From Bacillus sp. X1(2014) (GTDB lineage: Bacteria > Bacillota > Bacilli > Bacillales_B > DSM-18226), in the NCBI RefSeq assembly GCF_007678255.1, contig NZ_VEED01000020.1:28566-92565 (forward strand): a stretch of 64,000 bases of DNA. Direction: 5' to 3'. Numbering within the stretch: the first letter of the stretch is position 1; every line of letters begins with the position of its first letter. A program made the translations under genes and the position numbers. The notes under the pieces were generated by a model. The model worked only from the letters and a program-made list of their open reading frames with translations, was not told the DNA's origin and did not search any database. This document shows positions 15,461 through 24,873 of this stretch, piece after piece.

Positions 15461-16093
15461 ATGATGCATATGTTGTGGTTGTTGCTTTTGGCTTCCTATT
15501 TAATCGGAAGCGTTCCCACAGCTTTGATTGTGGGCAAGTTGATCTTTGGAGTGGATATCCGCGAACATGGCAGTAAAAATCCAGGAGCTACCAATACCCT
15601 GAGGGTTCTTGGTAAAAAATCTGCTGTATTCGTCCTTATTATTGATCTCGCTAAGGGCGCTGTTGCAGCCTACCTGCCAATTTACTTCAATCTTGATGTG
15701 GAACCCCTTTACTGTGGTTTAATAGCTGTTGTTGGTCATTGCTTTCCAATTTTTGCAGGCTTTAAAGGCGGAAAAGCGATCGCCACCACTGCCGGGGCTT
15801 TGTTAATCGCCAACGTCTATCTCCTGGTCATCGCGTATGTTGCTTTCTTTTTAGTTATCTTTTTAACCAAATATGTATTTTTTGGATCCATCACGGTTGG
15901 CATTAGTCTTCTCATCTATTCTTTAGTATCTTCTAAAATCGAATTGGACCTTATCTTTATTTTTTTCTCGCTATTCTTAATTTATTTGCATCGCTCTAAC
16001 ATACGCAATTTTATGTTGGGCATCGAGCCTAAAATAAATGATAAAAATTTGATCAATGATCGCATCCCGCCAAAGGGCGGCTTTAAAATGTAA
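15461..16093 (+). CDS. plsY: Glycerol-3-phosphate acyltransferase PlsY
   Basis: About 210 residues, five TM helices, inner membrane. It uses acyl-phosphate to acylate glycerol 3-phosphate at position 1, the first step of phospholipid synthesis. Family motifs are SYLIGSVPTALIVGK near the N-terminus, HGSKNPGATNTLRVLG, and GHCFPIFAGFKGGKAIAT. Three ATGs (15461, 15464, 15470) follow the GAGGGA SD and the exact start is unclear. The C-terminal tail after the last helix is somewhat longer than usual. It stands alone, away from parE/parC, so it may be a second copy in the genome. Confidence 0.92.
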   Translation: MMHMLWLLLLASYLIGSVPTALIVGKLIFGVDIREHGSKNPGATNTLRVLGKKSAVFVLIIDLAKGAVAAYLPIYFNLDVEPLYCGLIAVVGHCFPIFAGFKGGKAIATTAGALLIANVYLLVIAYVAFFLVIFLTKYVFFGSITVGISLLIYSLVSSKIELDLIFIFFSLFLIYLHRSNIRNFMLGIEPKINDKNLINDRIPPKGGFKM

Positions 16094-16098
16094 GTAAA

Positions 16099-16134
16099 AG
16101 GATCCCTAGGCAGTTATAACTGCCTAGGGATCCT
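16099..16134. terminator. Bidirectional terminator, 36-bp perfect palindrome
   Basis: AGGATCCCTAGGCAGTTA is followed immediately by its exact reverse complement. It lies between the convergent plsY and thioredoxin-like genes, with CATTTTATTTT on the right and A-rich sequence on the left, and can serve both. Confidence 0.9.
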
Positions 16135-16138
16135 CATT

Positions 16139-16699
16139 TTATTTTATAAGTGTCGCCAGGATACTATTAGCAACTGTCTGCCAAATGGAGGCATCTGTTT
16201 GATAGGTTGCTCTAAGGCTCTTAAACAATTCTGTTTGTTTCGCTTGGAAATCCTCTGCATCCTTATTTGGCAAGGCAGCACGCTTTTCCATTACGAAAGC
16301 CTGCAATTCAGGTGCTCTTGGTCCCCAGACACCGACTTCATTTCCTTCTTCATTAATGAAAATAAAGATAGGTATGGCCCTCGATGTACCATTAGTTAAG
16401 TATTGGTCCATTAACTCCAAATTCGAGTCTCGGAGTACAAAACGAACTTCCATCCCGACCGCTTCAGCTATTTTTAGTAAGATGGGGTTATTCAGCATCG
16501 CATCGCCGCACCAATCTTCTGATAGGACAATCGCACGTAGGTTTTGCGGCCTTAATGCCTCAATCCGATTCTTATCCTCTTCCGTTAAGGTGAAGCCCTC
16601 ATAGATCGCAAGCATTTCCTCTTTATTGGTAGTCATAGCATTTATGTACCCATCAACAGTTAATCCTTTTTGAAACCATTGGTTTAAATCCAATTTCAC
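16139..16699 (-). CDS. Thioredoxin-family protein with single-cysteine W-C-G-D motif
   Basis: 186 residues with a thioredoxin-like fold. The active-site region reads SEDWCGDAMLNNP, so only the first cysteine of a CxxC is present and Asp takes position +2; no other cysteine occurs in the protein. A cis-proline is likely at AIPIFIF. Proteins of this type are common in Bacillaceae and not biochemically assigned. GTG start with GAGGTG upstream. Monocistronic between bidirectional terminator and the putP upstream region. Confidence 0.8.
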   Translation of the reverse strand: MKLDLNQWFQKGLTVDGYINAMTTNKEEMLAIYEGFTLTEEDKNRIEALRPQNLRAIVLSEDWCGDAMLNNPILLKIAEAVGMEVRFVLRDSNLELMDQYLTNGTSRAIPIFIFINEEGNEVGVWGPRAPELQAFVMEKRAALPNKDAEDFQAKQTELFKSLRATYQTDASIWQTVANSILATLIK

Positions 16700-16920
16700 T
16701 GCACCTCTTTCATTTTATCCTATAATAGTCGTTTTAAGAATCAGTTACAATAGAACTGCTTAGTGAGATACGCCAATGTTATTCCACAAGTATTTTTTCC
16801 TATTTCAAAAAAACTATATTTTAACACTAGTAATAGAAAATTAAAGTTGATAGAATATTTTATAAATAGGAAATATTATTGAAAGTATTTTCTACGATAA
16901 GTAAATGAAGGAGGGCACCT

Positions 16921-18402
16921 ATGTCTAATGAATCACTACAACTACTTTCGATTGGAATCTATATTGCCGCTATGCTTTTTATCGGTTGGTACTCTTATCG
17001 AAAGACTAGCAATCTTACAGACTACATGCTTGGGGGACGGTCTTTAGGACCTGCTGTAACCGCATTAAGTGCAGGGGCAGCTGATATGAGCGGCTGGCTT
17101 CTAATGGGATTACCCGGCGGAATTTATGTAACCGGTTTAGCAGATGCGTGGATCGCCGTAGGCTTAACAATTGGAGCTTATCTAAACTGGCTATTGGTGG
17201 CACCTCGCTTGCGTTCTTACACTCAAGTGGCCAATGACTCAATTACGATTCCAAGCTACCTTGAGAACCGTTTTAAAGACAACACAAAACTACTCCGTAT
17301 TGTTTCAGGTATTGTTATTCTTATTTTCTTTACTTTCTATGTTTCATCAGGAATGGTTTCTGGAGCTGTCTTTTTTGAAAGTTCATTTGGCACAAGCTAT
17401 CATACCGGACTTCTTATTGTTGGCGGCGTTACGGTTGCCTACACTTTATTTGGTGGATTCTTGGCAGTAAGCTATACAGACTTTATTCAAGGGTTAATGA
17501 TGTTGATTGCCCTTGCCCTTGTTCCAGCAATTGGTATCTTCCACACAGGAGGCCCTGCTGAAACGATGGAAACGATTCGCGCGATTGACCCTACGAAACT
17601 TGATTTATTAAAAGGGACAACCTTTTTAGGAATTATTTCAGCAATGGCCTGGGGCCTAGGCTATTTTGGACAGCCGCATATTATTGTCCGCTTTATGGCA
17701 ATCAAAACAATTAAAGAAACAAAAAGCGCCCGTCGCATTGGTATGGGCTGGATGATTATCTCGCTTATTGGTACGATCTTTACAGGATTTATTGGTATTG
17801 CCTTTTTCCATAACAATCCTGAGCATGTCTTAAAGAATCCAGAAGCAGTTTTCATTGAATTAAGCCAAATTTTATTCCATCCTCTATTCGCAGGATTTGC
17901 TTTAGCTGCCATTCTCGCAGCGATTATGAGTACGATTTCTTCCCAATTAATCGTTACTTCCAGTGCACTTGTTGAAGATCTATATAAAATGGTGATGAAC
18001 AAAAATGCTAAGGATAAACAGCTTGTCTTCTTAGGAAGAATGGCAGTACTGCTCGTTTCAATCATTGCCGCGGCACTAGCATTCAAGCAAAATAGCACGA
18101 TTTTAGATCTTGTCGCATATGCATGGGCAGGCTTCGGTGCTTCTTTCGGTCCAGTTATCTTGCTAAGTTTATTCTGGAAAAAGATTACGAATTGGGGCGC
18201 CCTATTCGGGATGATCGTCGGGGCGGTCACCGTTATCGTTTGGAAAAATGTCGGCCTTGGTGACACTCTTTATGAAATTGTTCCAGGCTTTGTTTTCAAC
18301 CTTATTGTCGCTGTCGTTGTCAGTATGCTGACGTATCGAAAAAATGATGAGATTGAAAAAGAATTTACTGAAAGTGTTCGCTTGTTAAAAAGCGAAAAAT
18401 AA
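16921..18402 (+). CDS. putP: Sodium/proline symporter PutP (OpuE-like)
   Basis: 493 residues, about 13 TM helices, SSS family Na+/solute symporter. Signature stretches are GWYSYRKTSNLTDYMLGGRSL, SAGAADMSGWLLMGLPG and GLGYFGQPHIIVRFMA. In B. subtilis the equivalent OpuE, next to gatCAB, imports proline for osmoprotection. Here it could also feed the proline/hydroxyproline genes of this window (pruA, the 1-9 kb island). ATG with AAGGAGG seven bases upstream. Terminator directly after the stop. Confidence 0.94.
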   Translation: MSNESLQLLSIGIYIAAMLFIGWYSYRKTSNLTDYMLGGRSLGPAVTALSAGAADMSGWLLMGLPGGIYVTGLADAWIAVGLTIGAYLNWLLVAPRLRSYTQVANDSITIPSYLENRFKDNTKLLRIVSGIVILIFFTFYVSSGMVSGAVFFESSFGTSYHTGLLIVGGVTVAYTLFGGFLAVSYTDFIQGLMMLIALALVPAIGIFHTGGPAETMETIRAIDPTKLDLLKGTTFLGIISAMAWGLGYFGQPHIIVRFMAIKTIKETKSARRIGMGWMIISLIGTIFTGFIGIAFFHNNPEHVLKNPEAVFIELSQILFHPLFAGFALAAILAAIMSTISSQLIVTSSALVEDLYKMVMNKNAKDKQLVFLGRMAVLLVSIIAAALAFKQNSTILDLVAYAWAGFGASFGPVILLSLFWKKITNWGALFGMIVGAVTVIVWKNVGLGDTLYEIVPGFVFNLIVAVVVSMLTYRKNDEIEKEFTESVRLLKSEK

Positions 18403-18407
18403 TAAAC

Positions 18408-18434
18408 ACGCTCGGATCCCATTGATCCGAGCGT
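18408..18434. terminator. Bidirectional terminator between putP and DUF1697 gene
   Basis: ACGCTCGGATC and GATCCGAGCGT form an 11-bp perfect stem with a five-base loop between convergent genes. Confidence 0.88.
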
Positions 18435-18436
18435 AT

Positions 18437-18970
18437 TTACTTTTCGATCATGGTCGATAGTTTGATGACAGTTTTCCAATTTCGCACTGTTGCAGGAACC
18501 TCTAGTTTTGGGAGCTGTCCTGCTAGTTTTGAATCGAGAATACTTTGCCTTAGATACAGATATACTTCCTTTCCGTTAATAAAACATTCGTCCGGTTCAC
18601 TTTTGAAACTGCGTAAATGATCTATTTTCTCTTGGGAAGGCTCGTCTGCTAAAAAAGCAAGTTGGATACTCTCTCCTTCTTTCAATGATTCCATAGAGTA
18701 GGGGCAATCACGGATAATCTGCTCGTATTCCTCGGCTGTTCTTAAAATAACAGGGACCGGAAAACCAAACGTCTTACTTATTTCTTCCTCTAATTGTCGG
18801 CTAAGTTGGGATGCATCGTTACTTGATTCAAACAAAACATTGCCACTTTGAATATATGTTTTTACTTTTTCTAAACCCAGCGTTTCTAATAAAATTTTTA
18901 AATCGGCCATTTTGATTCGATTATTCTTACCAACATTAATTCCTCTCAGCAGCGCAATATAAATGGTCAT
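18437..18970 (-). CDS. DUF1697 family protein
   Basis: 177 residues. It starts MTIYIALLRGINVGKNNRIKM, the hallmark LLRGINVGG-type opening of DUF1697, followed by YIQSGNVLFES. It is a small soluble cytoplasmic protein with no known biochemical role. ATG with GAGGTG upstream. It is monocistronic, transcribed away from the VOC gene. Confidence 0.88.
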   Translation of the reverse strand: MTIYIALLRGINVGKNNRIKMADLKILLETLGLEKVKTYIQSGNVLFESSNDASQLSRQLEEEISKTFGFPVPVILRTAEEYEQIIRDCPYSMESLKEGESIQLAFLADEPSQEKIDHLRSFKSEPDECFINGKEVYLYLRQSILDSKLAGQLPKLEVPATVRNWKTVIKLSTMIEK

Positions 18971-19123
18971 CCGTGCACCTCACTTTTTTTAGATATTCAC
19001 CTTCCTAAAATCTTACCATTTATTCGTTGGTTTAAACTATCTACTATTTGCTGGTTTTGAAGGATAATTTGAGTCATTGGGAGAAAATTAGATAAATAAT
19101 CATTTTTATGGAGGGATTCGCTC

Positions 19124-19555
19124 ATGGTTCCACAAAGAGTTAGTTTACTTACGATCGGCGCATATGATTTGCCTGCTCTTAGAAAGTTTTATCAAACGTT
19201 GGGATGGGAGGAAACGGAGATAAGCTCGGAACAATTCGCTGTCTTTAAAACGGCGGGCGTCCTGCTTTCGTTATACCCGATTGCCGAGTTAGCAAAGGAT
19301 ACCGGAATTGAATTTACATACTCTCCAAACAGCTTTCATGGTGTGACCTTTTCCATTAACGTTGATCAACAGGAACAAGTTGATACAACGATAGAAAAGA
19401 TTCGCAGCACAGGGGCAAAGATACTGCGAGAGCCAAGTGATGTCTTCTGGGGCGGACGCATAGCCTATTTTGCCGATCCAGAAAACAATCTCTGGGAAGT
19501 AGCTTGGAACCCTACTGCCATTTTTGATGAGCGCGGTGCGATGATAGCCTTTTAA
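19124..19555 (+). CDS. VOC-family (glyoxalase/bleomycin-resistance fold) protein
   Basis: 143 residues with paired beta-alpha-beta-beta-beta modules. Visible cues are LPALRKFYQTLGWEE near the start, SFHGVTFSINVD in the middle, and IAYFADPENNLWEVAW near the end, where the glutamate is a usual metal ligand. Likely a metal-dependent dioxygenase/isomerase-fold protein or a binding protein; no substrate can be assigned. ATG preceded by GGAGGGA. It is a single gene. Confidence 0.85.
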   Translation: MVPQRVSLLTIGAYDLPALRKFYQTLGWEETEISSEQFAVFKTAGVLLSLYPIAELAKDTGIEFTYSPNSFHGVTFSINVDQQEQVDTTIEKIRSTGAKILREPSDVFWGGRIAYFADPENNLWEVAWNPTAIFDERGAMIAF

Positions 19556-19605
19556 GACAAAGCTTAAATTCTTACACGACTCGACTATTTTCATCTAAAA
19601 ATAAT

Positions 19606-20062
19606 ACTAACCAAACGTTTAATTAGTTCTGGTTCCAGCCCTTTTAAATAAAGGGTTTTTCTATGGAATCAGGTAAGAAGTTTGTCGGTAAATAGGGTAA
19701 CAATTTCTCCTATTCGTCCTTTTTCTTTTAATTTCCATATCCTTCGACTCACTACAAGTTAATCAAACGTTTAATTAAATTAGCTGGTTACCCTTATGAA
19801 TTAAGTTTTTACTGCAAAAAGGCCTAAAAATATTGCTGAATTAACACTCTTTAATAAAACTAACCAAACGTTTAATTAGTTAGCTATGAAGCCATATAAC
19901 TAAAGGGTATCAGCCTTATATTGTGAAAACTCTTTGTCGAACCAGTTATCATTTTTCACACGAAAAAATAAAAAACTTGTCGATACTAAGATTTCCTTAG
20001 GGAAATTCTTTTGTTTCGACACCATTCCTTATTATTCCTTACTAACCAAACGTTTGATTAGA
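19606..20062. repeat. Four dispersed copies of a 20-bp palindrome in a 0.6-kb gene-free tract
   Basis: Near-palindromes of form YTAAYCAAACGTTTRATTAR lie at 19607-19626, 19759-19778, 19860-19879 and 20042-20061. The tract 19556-20174 between the convergent VOC and gatB genes holds no gene I can support. Beside the palindromes it contains short CCCTTT/AAAGGG hairpins, an ATTTCC-TTAG-GGAAAT inverted repeat near 19989-20004, a Noc-like site and the gatB terminator. The same palindrome recurs four times at 38790-39017. Such 20-bp sites look like TetR-type operators, yet no promoter is expected between two 3' ends. Confidence 0.8.
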
Positions 20063-20092
20063 TAAAGGATAAACCCTTTTAACATATAGGTT

Positions 20093-20106
20093 TTTTCCCG
20101 GGAAAT
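20093..20106. promoter_or_regulatory. Candidate Noc nucleoid-occlusion binding site
   Basis: TTTTCCCGGGAAAT matches the Bacillus Noc-binding consensus ATTTCCCGGGAAAT at 13 of 14 positions and is nearly palindromic. It lies in the gene-free tract between convergent genes. Noc sites are spread over the chromosome outside the terminus, and the CTP-bound protein spreads from them onto membrane. A single match of this length may be chance. Confidence 0.5.
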
Positions 20107-20136
20107 GGCGAAAACAATGTCGAACTTCGCTCGACA

Positions 20137-20168
20137 TAAAAAAGCTGGCAGATTGCACTCTGCCAGCC
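20137..20168 (-). terminator. Terminator of the gatCAB operon
   Basis: GCTGGCAGA and TCTGCCAGC form a perfect nine-bp stem with a seven-base loop. On the minus strand it is followed by TTTTTTATG. Confidence 0.9.
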
Positions 20169-20174
20169 TTCGTA

Positions 20175-21602
20175 TTAACGCTTTTGTAGTTCTTGCTGCA
20201 ACAACTTATTAACTATTTGAGGATTGGCCTGACCCTTCGTTGCTTTCATTAACTGCCCTACTAAGAAGCCAACAGCTTTATTTTTGCCATTTTTAAAGTC
20301 TTCAATTGATTGTGGATTTGCATCTAGCACCTCTGAAATGACTTTAAGAAGGGTGCCCTCATCGGAAATCTGGACTAGCCCTTTTTCCTTCACAATTTGC
20401 TCGGCATCGCCGCCGTTTTCAATTAACTCTTTAAATACGGTTTTAGCAATTTTTGAAGAAATCGTGCCGTTTTCGATCAACTTAATCATGCTAGCTAGAC
20501 CTTCTGGAGTTAATGCTACTTGATGAAGTTCCTTTTGCTCAGCATTCAAGTAGGCAGAAACATCCCCCATGATCCAGTTTGAGGCAAGCTTTGCATCCGC
20601 TCCACCATTCACAGTCGCTTCAAAGAAATCCGCCATTTCTTTCGTAACCGTTAGCACCTTTGCATCATAAACAGGTAGTCCCAGTTCGTCTATATAACGC
20701 TTTTGACGTTGATCAGGAAGCTCTGGAATTTCAGCACGGATGCGGGCTTTCCAGTCCTCATCAATGTACAAATCCATTAAGTCCGGCTCAGGGAAGTAAC
20801 GATAATCATCCGAACCTTCTTTGACCCTCATCAATAGAGTAGCCCCCGTTGCTTCATCAAAACGGCGTGTTTCCTGCTCGATTGTTCCACCCGCAGTAAC
20901 CACTTCTCGTTGACGCTTCTCTTCAAATTCAAGACCTTTACGGACGAAATTGAAGGAGTTAAGGTTTTTCAGTTCTGTTTTCGTTCCGAATTCTTTTTGC
21001 CCTACTGGGCGAATCGAAATATTCGCATCACAACGAAGTGAGCCCTCTTCCATTTTACAATCAGAAACACCTGTATATTGAATAATCGATTTTAATTTTT
21101 CAAGATACGCATAAGCCTCATCAGGAGTGCGGATATCTGGTTCAGAAACAATCTCAACAAGCGGAGTGCCCTGACGGTTGTAATCACATAGTGAATACCC
21201 TTTGCCATGGTTTAGCTTTCCTGCATCTTCTTCCAAATGGATACGTGTAATGCCAATTCGCTTCGTATAGCCATTTACCTCAATATCTATATAGCCATGT
21301 TCCCCGATTGGCTTATCAAATTGGGAAATCTGATAGGCCTTAGGATTATCCGGGTAAAAATAGTTCTTCCGGTCAAACTTGGTATGGGTGGCAACTTCAC
21401 AATTAATCGCCATCGCTGCTTTTATCCCGAATTCTACTGCTTTTTTATTAAGGACAGGTAATACACCTGGGTAGCCAAGGTCGATGACACTTGTATTTGT
21501 ATTTGGTTCGGCCCCAAAATGGTTAGGGCTCGCCGAGAAAATCTTAGATTCTGTTTTTAACTCAACATGGACTTCAAGTCCAATCACTGTTTCAAATTCC
21601 AT
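20175..21602 (-). CDS. gatB: Aspartyl/glutamyl-tRNA amidotransferase subunit B
   Basis: About 475 residues. GatB phosphorylates the misacylated Glu on tRNA-Gln (or Asp on tRNA-Asn) and transfers ammonia made by GatA. The N-terminal kinase/transamidase core opens [19 protein letters not shown] with [12 protein letters not shown], and the C-terminal YqeY-like helical tail is visible ([13 protein letters not shown]). I chose the ATG at 21602, which follows GGGGGTGA; a GTG three codons upstream is part of that SD. It is the last gene of gatCAB, 12 bases after gatA. Confidence 0.96.
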   Translation of the reverse strand: MEFETVIGLEVHVELKTESKIFSASPNHFGAEPNTNTSVIDLGYPGVLPVLNKKAVEFGIKAAMAINCEVATHTKFDRKNYFYPDNPKAYQISQFDKPIGEHGYIDIEVNGYTKRIGITRIHLEEDAGKLNHGKGYSLCDYNRQGTPLVEIVSEPDIRTPDEAYAYLEKLKSIIQYTGVSDCKMEEGSLRCDANISIRPVGQKEFGTKTELKNLNSFNFVRKGLEFEEKRQREVVTAGGTIEQETRRFDEATGATLLMRVKEGSDDYRYFPEPDLMDLYIDEDWKARIRAEIPELPDQRQKRYIDELGLPVYDAKVLTVTKEMADFFEATVNGGADAKLASNWIMGDVSAYLNAEQKELHQVALTPEGLASMIKLIENGTISSKIAKTVFKELIENGGDAEQIVKEKGLVQISDEGTLLKVISEVLDANPQSIEDFKNGKNKAVGFLVGQLMKATKGQANPQIVNKLLQQELQKR

Positions 21603-21614
21603 TCTCTTCACCCC

Positions 21615-23072
21615 CTATAATACAGGCTTTTCTTTATGAAAGTCTGTTGCCTGTTCAAATGCATGTGCTACTCGATAGATCGTTGTTTCATCAAAATACT
21701 TGCCGATGATTTGTAATCCTAACGGTAACCCGCCATCGAAACCACACGGTACTGAAATTCCTGGTAAGCCCGCAAGGTTCAACGGAATCGTTAATATATC
21801 ATTGATATACATTGTTAAAGGATCCTCAATATTTTCACCAATTTTAAAAGCAGGTGTTGGTGTAGTAGGACCGATGATTACATCATATTTTGCAAAGATA
21901 TTTTCAAAGTCTTGCTTTATCAATGTTCGAACTTGCTGCGCTTTTTTGTAATATGCATCATAGTACCCTGAACTTAATGCAAATGTACCAAGCATAATCC
22001 GGCGCTTTACTTCATCACCGAAGCCTTCTGCACGGGATTTTTTATATAAATCGATTAATGTTTCAGCATCCTTTGAACGGTAGCCGTAACGGACTCCGTC
22101 AAAACGGGCAAGATTTGCTGATGCTTCTGAGGAAGACAGCAAATAGTATGCTGCGAGCGCATACTTCGAGTGCGGCAAGGAAACTTCTTCCCATGTTGCT
22201 CCAAGACCCTCTAGTACTTTTAAGGCATTTAAGACGGACTGTTTTACTGATTCGCTGACACCTTCACCAAGATACTCTTTTGGTACAGCAATTTTAAGGC
22301 CCTTCACATCACCAGTTAAACCACTCGCAAAGTTTGGCACATCTACATTCGCAGAGGTCGAATCCATAGGGTCGAGGCCGGAAATTGCTTGAAGCAGGTA
22401 GGCATTGTCCTCCACGGTTCTAGTAATAGGGCCAATTTGATCAAGGGATGAAGCGAAGGCAACAAGACCGAAGCGGGAAACTCGGCCATAGGTTGGTTTC
22501 AATCCTACAACACCACAAAAAGAAGCTGGCTGACGGATGGAACCACCCGTATCGGAACCAAGTGAAAATAGGACCTCTCCTGCTGCTACAGCTGCCGCTG
22601 AACCGCCTGAAGAGCCGCCTGGAACTCTCTCAAGATTCCATGGATTACGTGTCGTTTGGTAATGGGAATTTTCGTTGGAAGACCCCATGGCAAACTCATC
22701 CATATTTAACTTTCCAATCGTTACTGTTTCTGCTTGCTGCAGTTTTTGAACAACAGTCGCATCATAAATCGGATCAAAATTTTCAAGGATTTTACTCGCA
22801 CAGGTTGTCCGAAGTCCTTTTGTAACTAAGTTATCTTTTAAGCCAATCGGCATCCCAAATAGCAAACCTTTGGCATTTTCACCATTGACCTTCTCATCTA
22901 AAGCTTTAGCAGAAAGACGTGCTCGCTCTTCATCTAACGTTAAAAATGCCTGAACTTTATCTTCAACTTGTCCAATTCTCTTATAGGATTCATCGACAAG
23001 GTCGGATACTTTTAATTCCTTTTTTGTAAAAAGTTCATGTAGGTCTGCAACTTTATAATCAAATAAACTCAC
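21615..23072 (-). CDS. gatA: Glutamyl-tRNA(Gln) amidotransferase subunit A
   Basis: 485 residues, amidase-signature family. It hydrolyses glutamine and channels ammonia to GatB. The Ser-cisSer-Lys triad is visible: the lysine in PIGLKDNL, the cis serine in [13 protein letters not shown] and the nucleophile serine in [12 protein letters not shown]. Three bases separate it from gatC. Length equals that of the Bacillus protein. Confidence 0.97.
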   Translation of the reverse strand: MSLFDYKVADLHELFTKKELKVSDLVDESYKRIGQVEDKVQAFLTLDEERARLSAKALDEKVNGENAKGLLFGMPIGLKDNLVTKGLRTTCASKILENFDPIYDATVVQKLQQAETVTIGKLNMDEFAMGSSNENSHYQTTRNPWNLERVPGGSSGGSAAAVAAGEVLFSLGSDTGGSIRQPASFCGVVGLKPTYGRVSRFGLVAFASSLDQIGPITRTVEDNAYLLQAISGLDPMDSTSANVDVPNFASGLTGDVKGLKIAVPKEYLGEGVSESVKQSVLNALKVLEGLGATWEEVSLPHSKYALAAYYLLSSSEASANLARFDGVRYGYRSKDAETLIDLYKKSRAEGFGDEVKRRIMLGTFALSSGYYDAYYKKAQQVRTLIKQDFENIFAKYDVIIGPTTPTPAFKIGENIEDPLTMYINDILTIPLNLAGLPGISVPCGFDGGLPLGLQIIGKYFDETTIYRVAHAFEQATDFHKEKPVL

Positions 23073-23075
23073 CTT

Positions 23076-23375
23076 TTAATCCTCCTTCCCCATAATCGAT
23101 GGTACTTTAATCTGTCCGTCCTGATGCAGAGGCGCATTTTTTAGTACCTCTTCACGCGATAATCCAGGTTTGGATTTATCTTCACGTAAGACATTTTTCA
23201 TATCCAGTACATGGTATGTAGGCTCCACATTTTCCGTATCCAATTCATTTAACTGCTCAGCAAAGGTAATAATTGCATCCAGCTGCTTCGTAAACTTTTC
23301 TGTTTCTTCTTCGGTTATGGCCAATCTTGCCAGATTGGCTACATGCTTTACCTGATCCTTTGAAATTCGTGACAT
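23076..23375 (-). CDS. gatC: Glutamyl-tRNA(Gln) amidotransferase subunit C
   Basis: 99 residues, the small belt subunit that stabilises the GatA-GatB complex. Typical helices [18 protein letters not shown] and [15 protein letters not shown] are followed by the extended tail that wraps GatA. It is the first gene of the operon. The ATG follows AGGGGGTT. The 233 bp to the divergent lysozyme gene hold the promoters of both. Confidence 0.95.
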   Translation of the reverse strand: MSRISKDQVKHVANLARLAITEEETEKFTKQLDAIITFAEQLNELDTENVEPTYHVLDMKNVLREDKSKPGLSREEVLKNAPLHQDGQIKVPSIMGKED

Positions 23376-23608
23376 AGTATAACCCCCTATCCCTTCAATC
23401 TTGTCATATCAATACTAATGATGATACCAAACTTTTCCGCTTTACCGCAATGATTCCATCATCAGTATGGTCAAGGGAATTTATTTTTGTTCACAATTCC
23501 TGAAATTTCAATCTATTTTTCTCCTAATAATACAAATTTTTCTAATAAGTTTATCACAGACATTATTGGCAACATCCCTTATAATGGTCATGGATGGGAG
23601 GGCTCTGC

Positions 23609-24265
23609 TTGAAAAAACGTAGACGGAAGAAATTCAAAACCTTTTTTGTGCTGTTCATCCTTTTTTGCGCGTTAGCCATGTTCCAAAATTATTTTCAAAA
23701 ACAAGGCTCCCCTCTTCTTGTCGAAAAGGATCCATTTGCTGATGTAAAAAAATATCAACCTATCATACATGATGAATTAGCGAAATATCATCTCGAAAGT
23801 CATACCACAGTAGTTGTCGCCTTAATGCAGCAGGAAAGCCGCGGCAAAGGCGGGGACCCTATGCAGGCGTCAGAATCGGCAGGTTTGGCAAGAAATACAA
23901 TAACAGATCCACAAAAAAGTATTCAGGTTGGTGTGAAACATTTTCAGCGCGTCCTCAGTTATGGGAATAAGAAAAAAGTAGATTTCCAGACCGTTATTCA
24001 ATCTTACAACATGGGAATTGGCTATATTAACTTTGTAGCTCAGCATGGCGGGAAACATAGTGAGGCGTTGGCGAAGGAATTTTCTCTCCAGCGGGTAAAA
24101 GAAAAGCCAACCATTTATACGTGTGGCGGCAATAAAACTAATTTCCGCTACCCGTACTGCTATGGTGATTTTACCTATAGCACAAAGGTAACGAAAAATA
24201 TTCAATTGTTAGCAGACAGTGTTCCTGTTTCGGGTGAAGAAAAAACCACGGGTGAATCGTTTTGA
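23609..24265 (+). CDS. Membrane-anchored lysozyme-like murein hydrolase (CwlT-type muramidase domain)
   Basis: About 218 residues. A very basic N-terminus (KKRRRKKFK) precedes one TM helix (about 11-28), then an extracytoplasmic lysozyme-like domain. The catalytic glutamate is in ALMQQESRGKGGDPMQASES, followed by IQSYNMGIGYI. This pattern matches the bacteriophage-T4-like lysozyme_like domain of CwlT and YocA-type proteins. I chose TTG at 23609, which lies behind GGGAGG; an ATG five codons upstream has no SD. The stop codon falls inside the terminator loop. Confidence 0.85.
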   Translation: MKKRRRKKFKTFFVLFILFCALAMFQNYFQKQGSPLLVEKDPFADVKKYQPIIHDELAKYHLESHTTVVVALMQQESRGKGGDPMQASESAGLARNTITDPQKSIQVGVKHFQRVLSYGNKKKVDFQTVIQSYNMGIGYINFVAQHGGKHSEALAKEFSLQRVKEKPTIYTCGGNKTNFRYPYCYGDFTYSTKVTKNIQLLADSVPVSGEEKTTGESF

Positions 24266-24286
24266 GGATTCATCGGTGGTTTTTTC
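24241..24286. terminator. Bidirectional terminator overlapping the lysozyme gene end
   Basis: AACCAC-GGGTGAATC pairs with GGATTCATC-GGTGGTT around a loop holding the TGA stop, with A tract left and T tract right. It serves the convergent lysozyme and VanZ genes. Confidence 0.85.
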
Positions 24287-24287
24287 A

Positions 24288-24782
24288 TTAATTGATATTT
24301 TCGGTCATGGTCTTCTTTTTAAAACGGCTCACCAGAAGAACAAGTTTAATAGGCAAAAGCCCTAGGATTCCACCCAGCGTATTTAATATTAAATCATCTA
24401 CATCAAAGCTGCCGAATTCAAAAATCAGCTGCAGCAGTTCAAATGCCAGACTTAAGCCGAAGGTGGCAAGGGTGACGGCGCTAAGTTTTTGAAACTTCCT
24501 CGCCAGCAATGGTAAGATAAATCCAAATGGCATAAAACCGATGATATTCCCTGCTAGATTTTCAATCCGAATAATTAAATTGATATCAGCTAAGAACAGG
24601 TAAAACTTAATCGTTTTAAAAGGGACAAAATTATTCGACCGCCAATGATATTCATCATACGTAAAGTTGAAATGATTAATAATCTCAGATAACGGGATGT
24701 ATTTAAACAAAATGAATTTCGAAAGAATGGCTAAATATAAACAAAGAATTAGGAAAAGGGTCATTTTATAAATAATTTTCAT
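24288..24782 (-). CDS. VanZ-family membrane protein
   Basis: 164 residues with four predicted TM helices. The VanZ-type landmarks are an early basic/hydrophobic helix, the NFVPFKTIKFY motif, the AGNIIGFMPFGFILPLL segment, and FELLQLIFEFGSFDVDDLILNTLGGILG. The name comes from the teicoplanin-resistance protein, but most genomic homologues are not resistance genes and their role is unknown. Monocistronic. Confidence 0.88.
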   Translation of the reverse strand: MKIIYKMTLFLILCLYLAILSKFILFKYIPLSEIINHFNFTYDEYHWRSNNFVPFKTIKFYLFLADINLIIRIENLAGNIIGFMPFGFILPLLARKFQKLSAVTLATFGLSLAFELLQLIFEFGSFDVDDLILNTLGGILGLLPIKLVLLVSRFKKKTMTENIN

Positions 24783-24873
24783 TCATCACTGCTCCATTTA
24801 TTACATATCAAAAATAACCTTACCATATTTTTTACGAGTCGTGGGACTCAAACTGGAATTGGAGGAATTTAGA

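Noticed and set aside
17661..18266. Antisense ORF of 201 codons inside putP
   Set aside because: Shadow of the putP frame; low-complexity composition from the TM-coding complement.
19556..20174. Hidden small gene or prophage remnant in the gap
   Set aside because: No frame with SD and coding character on either strand; only repeats and terminator structures are visible.
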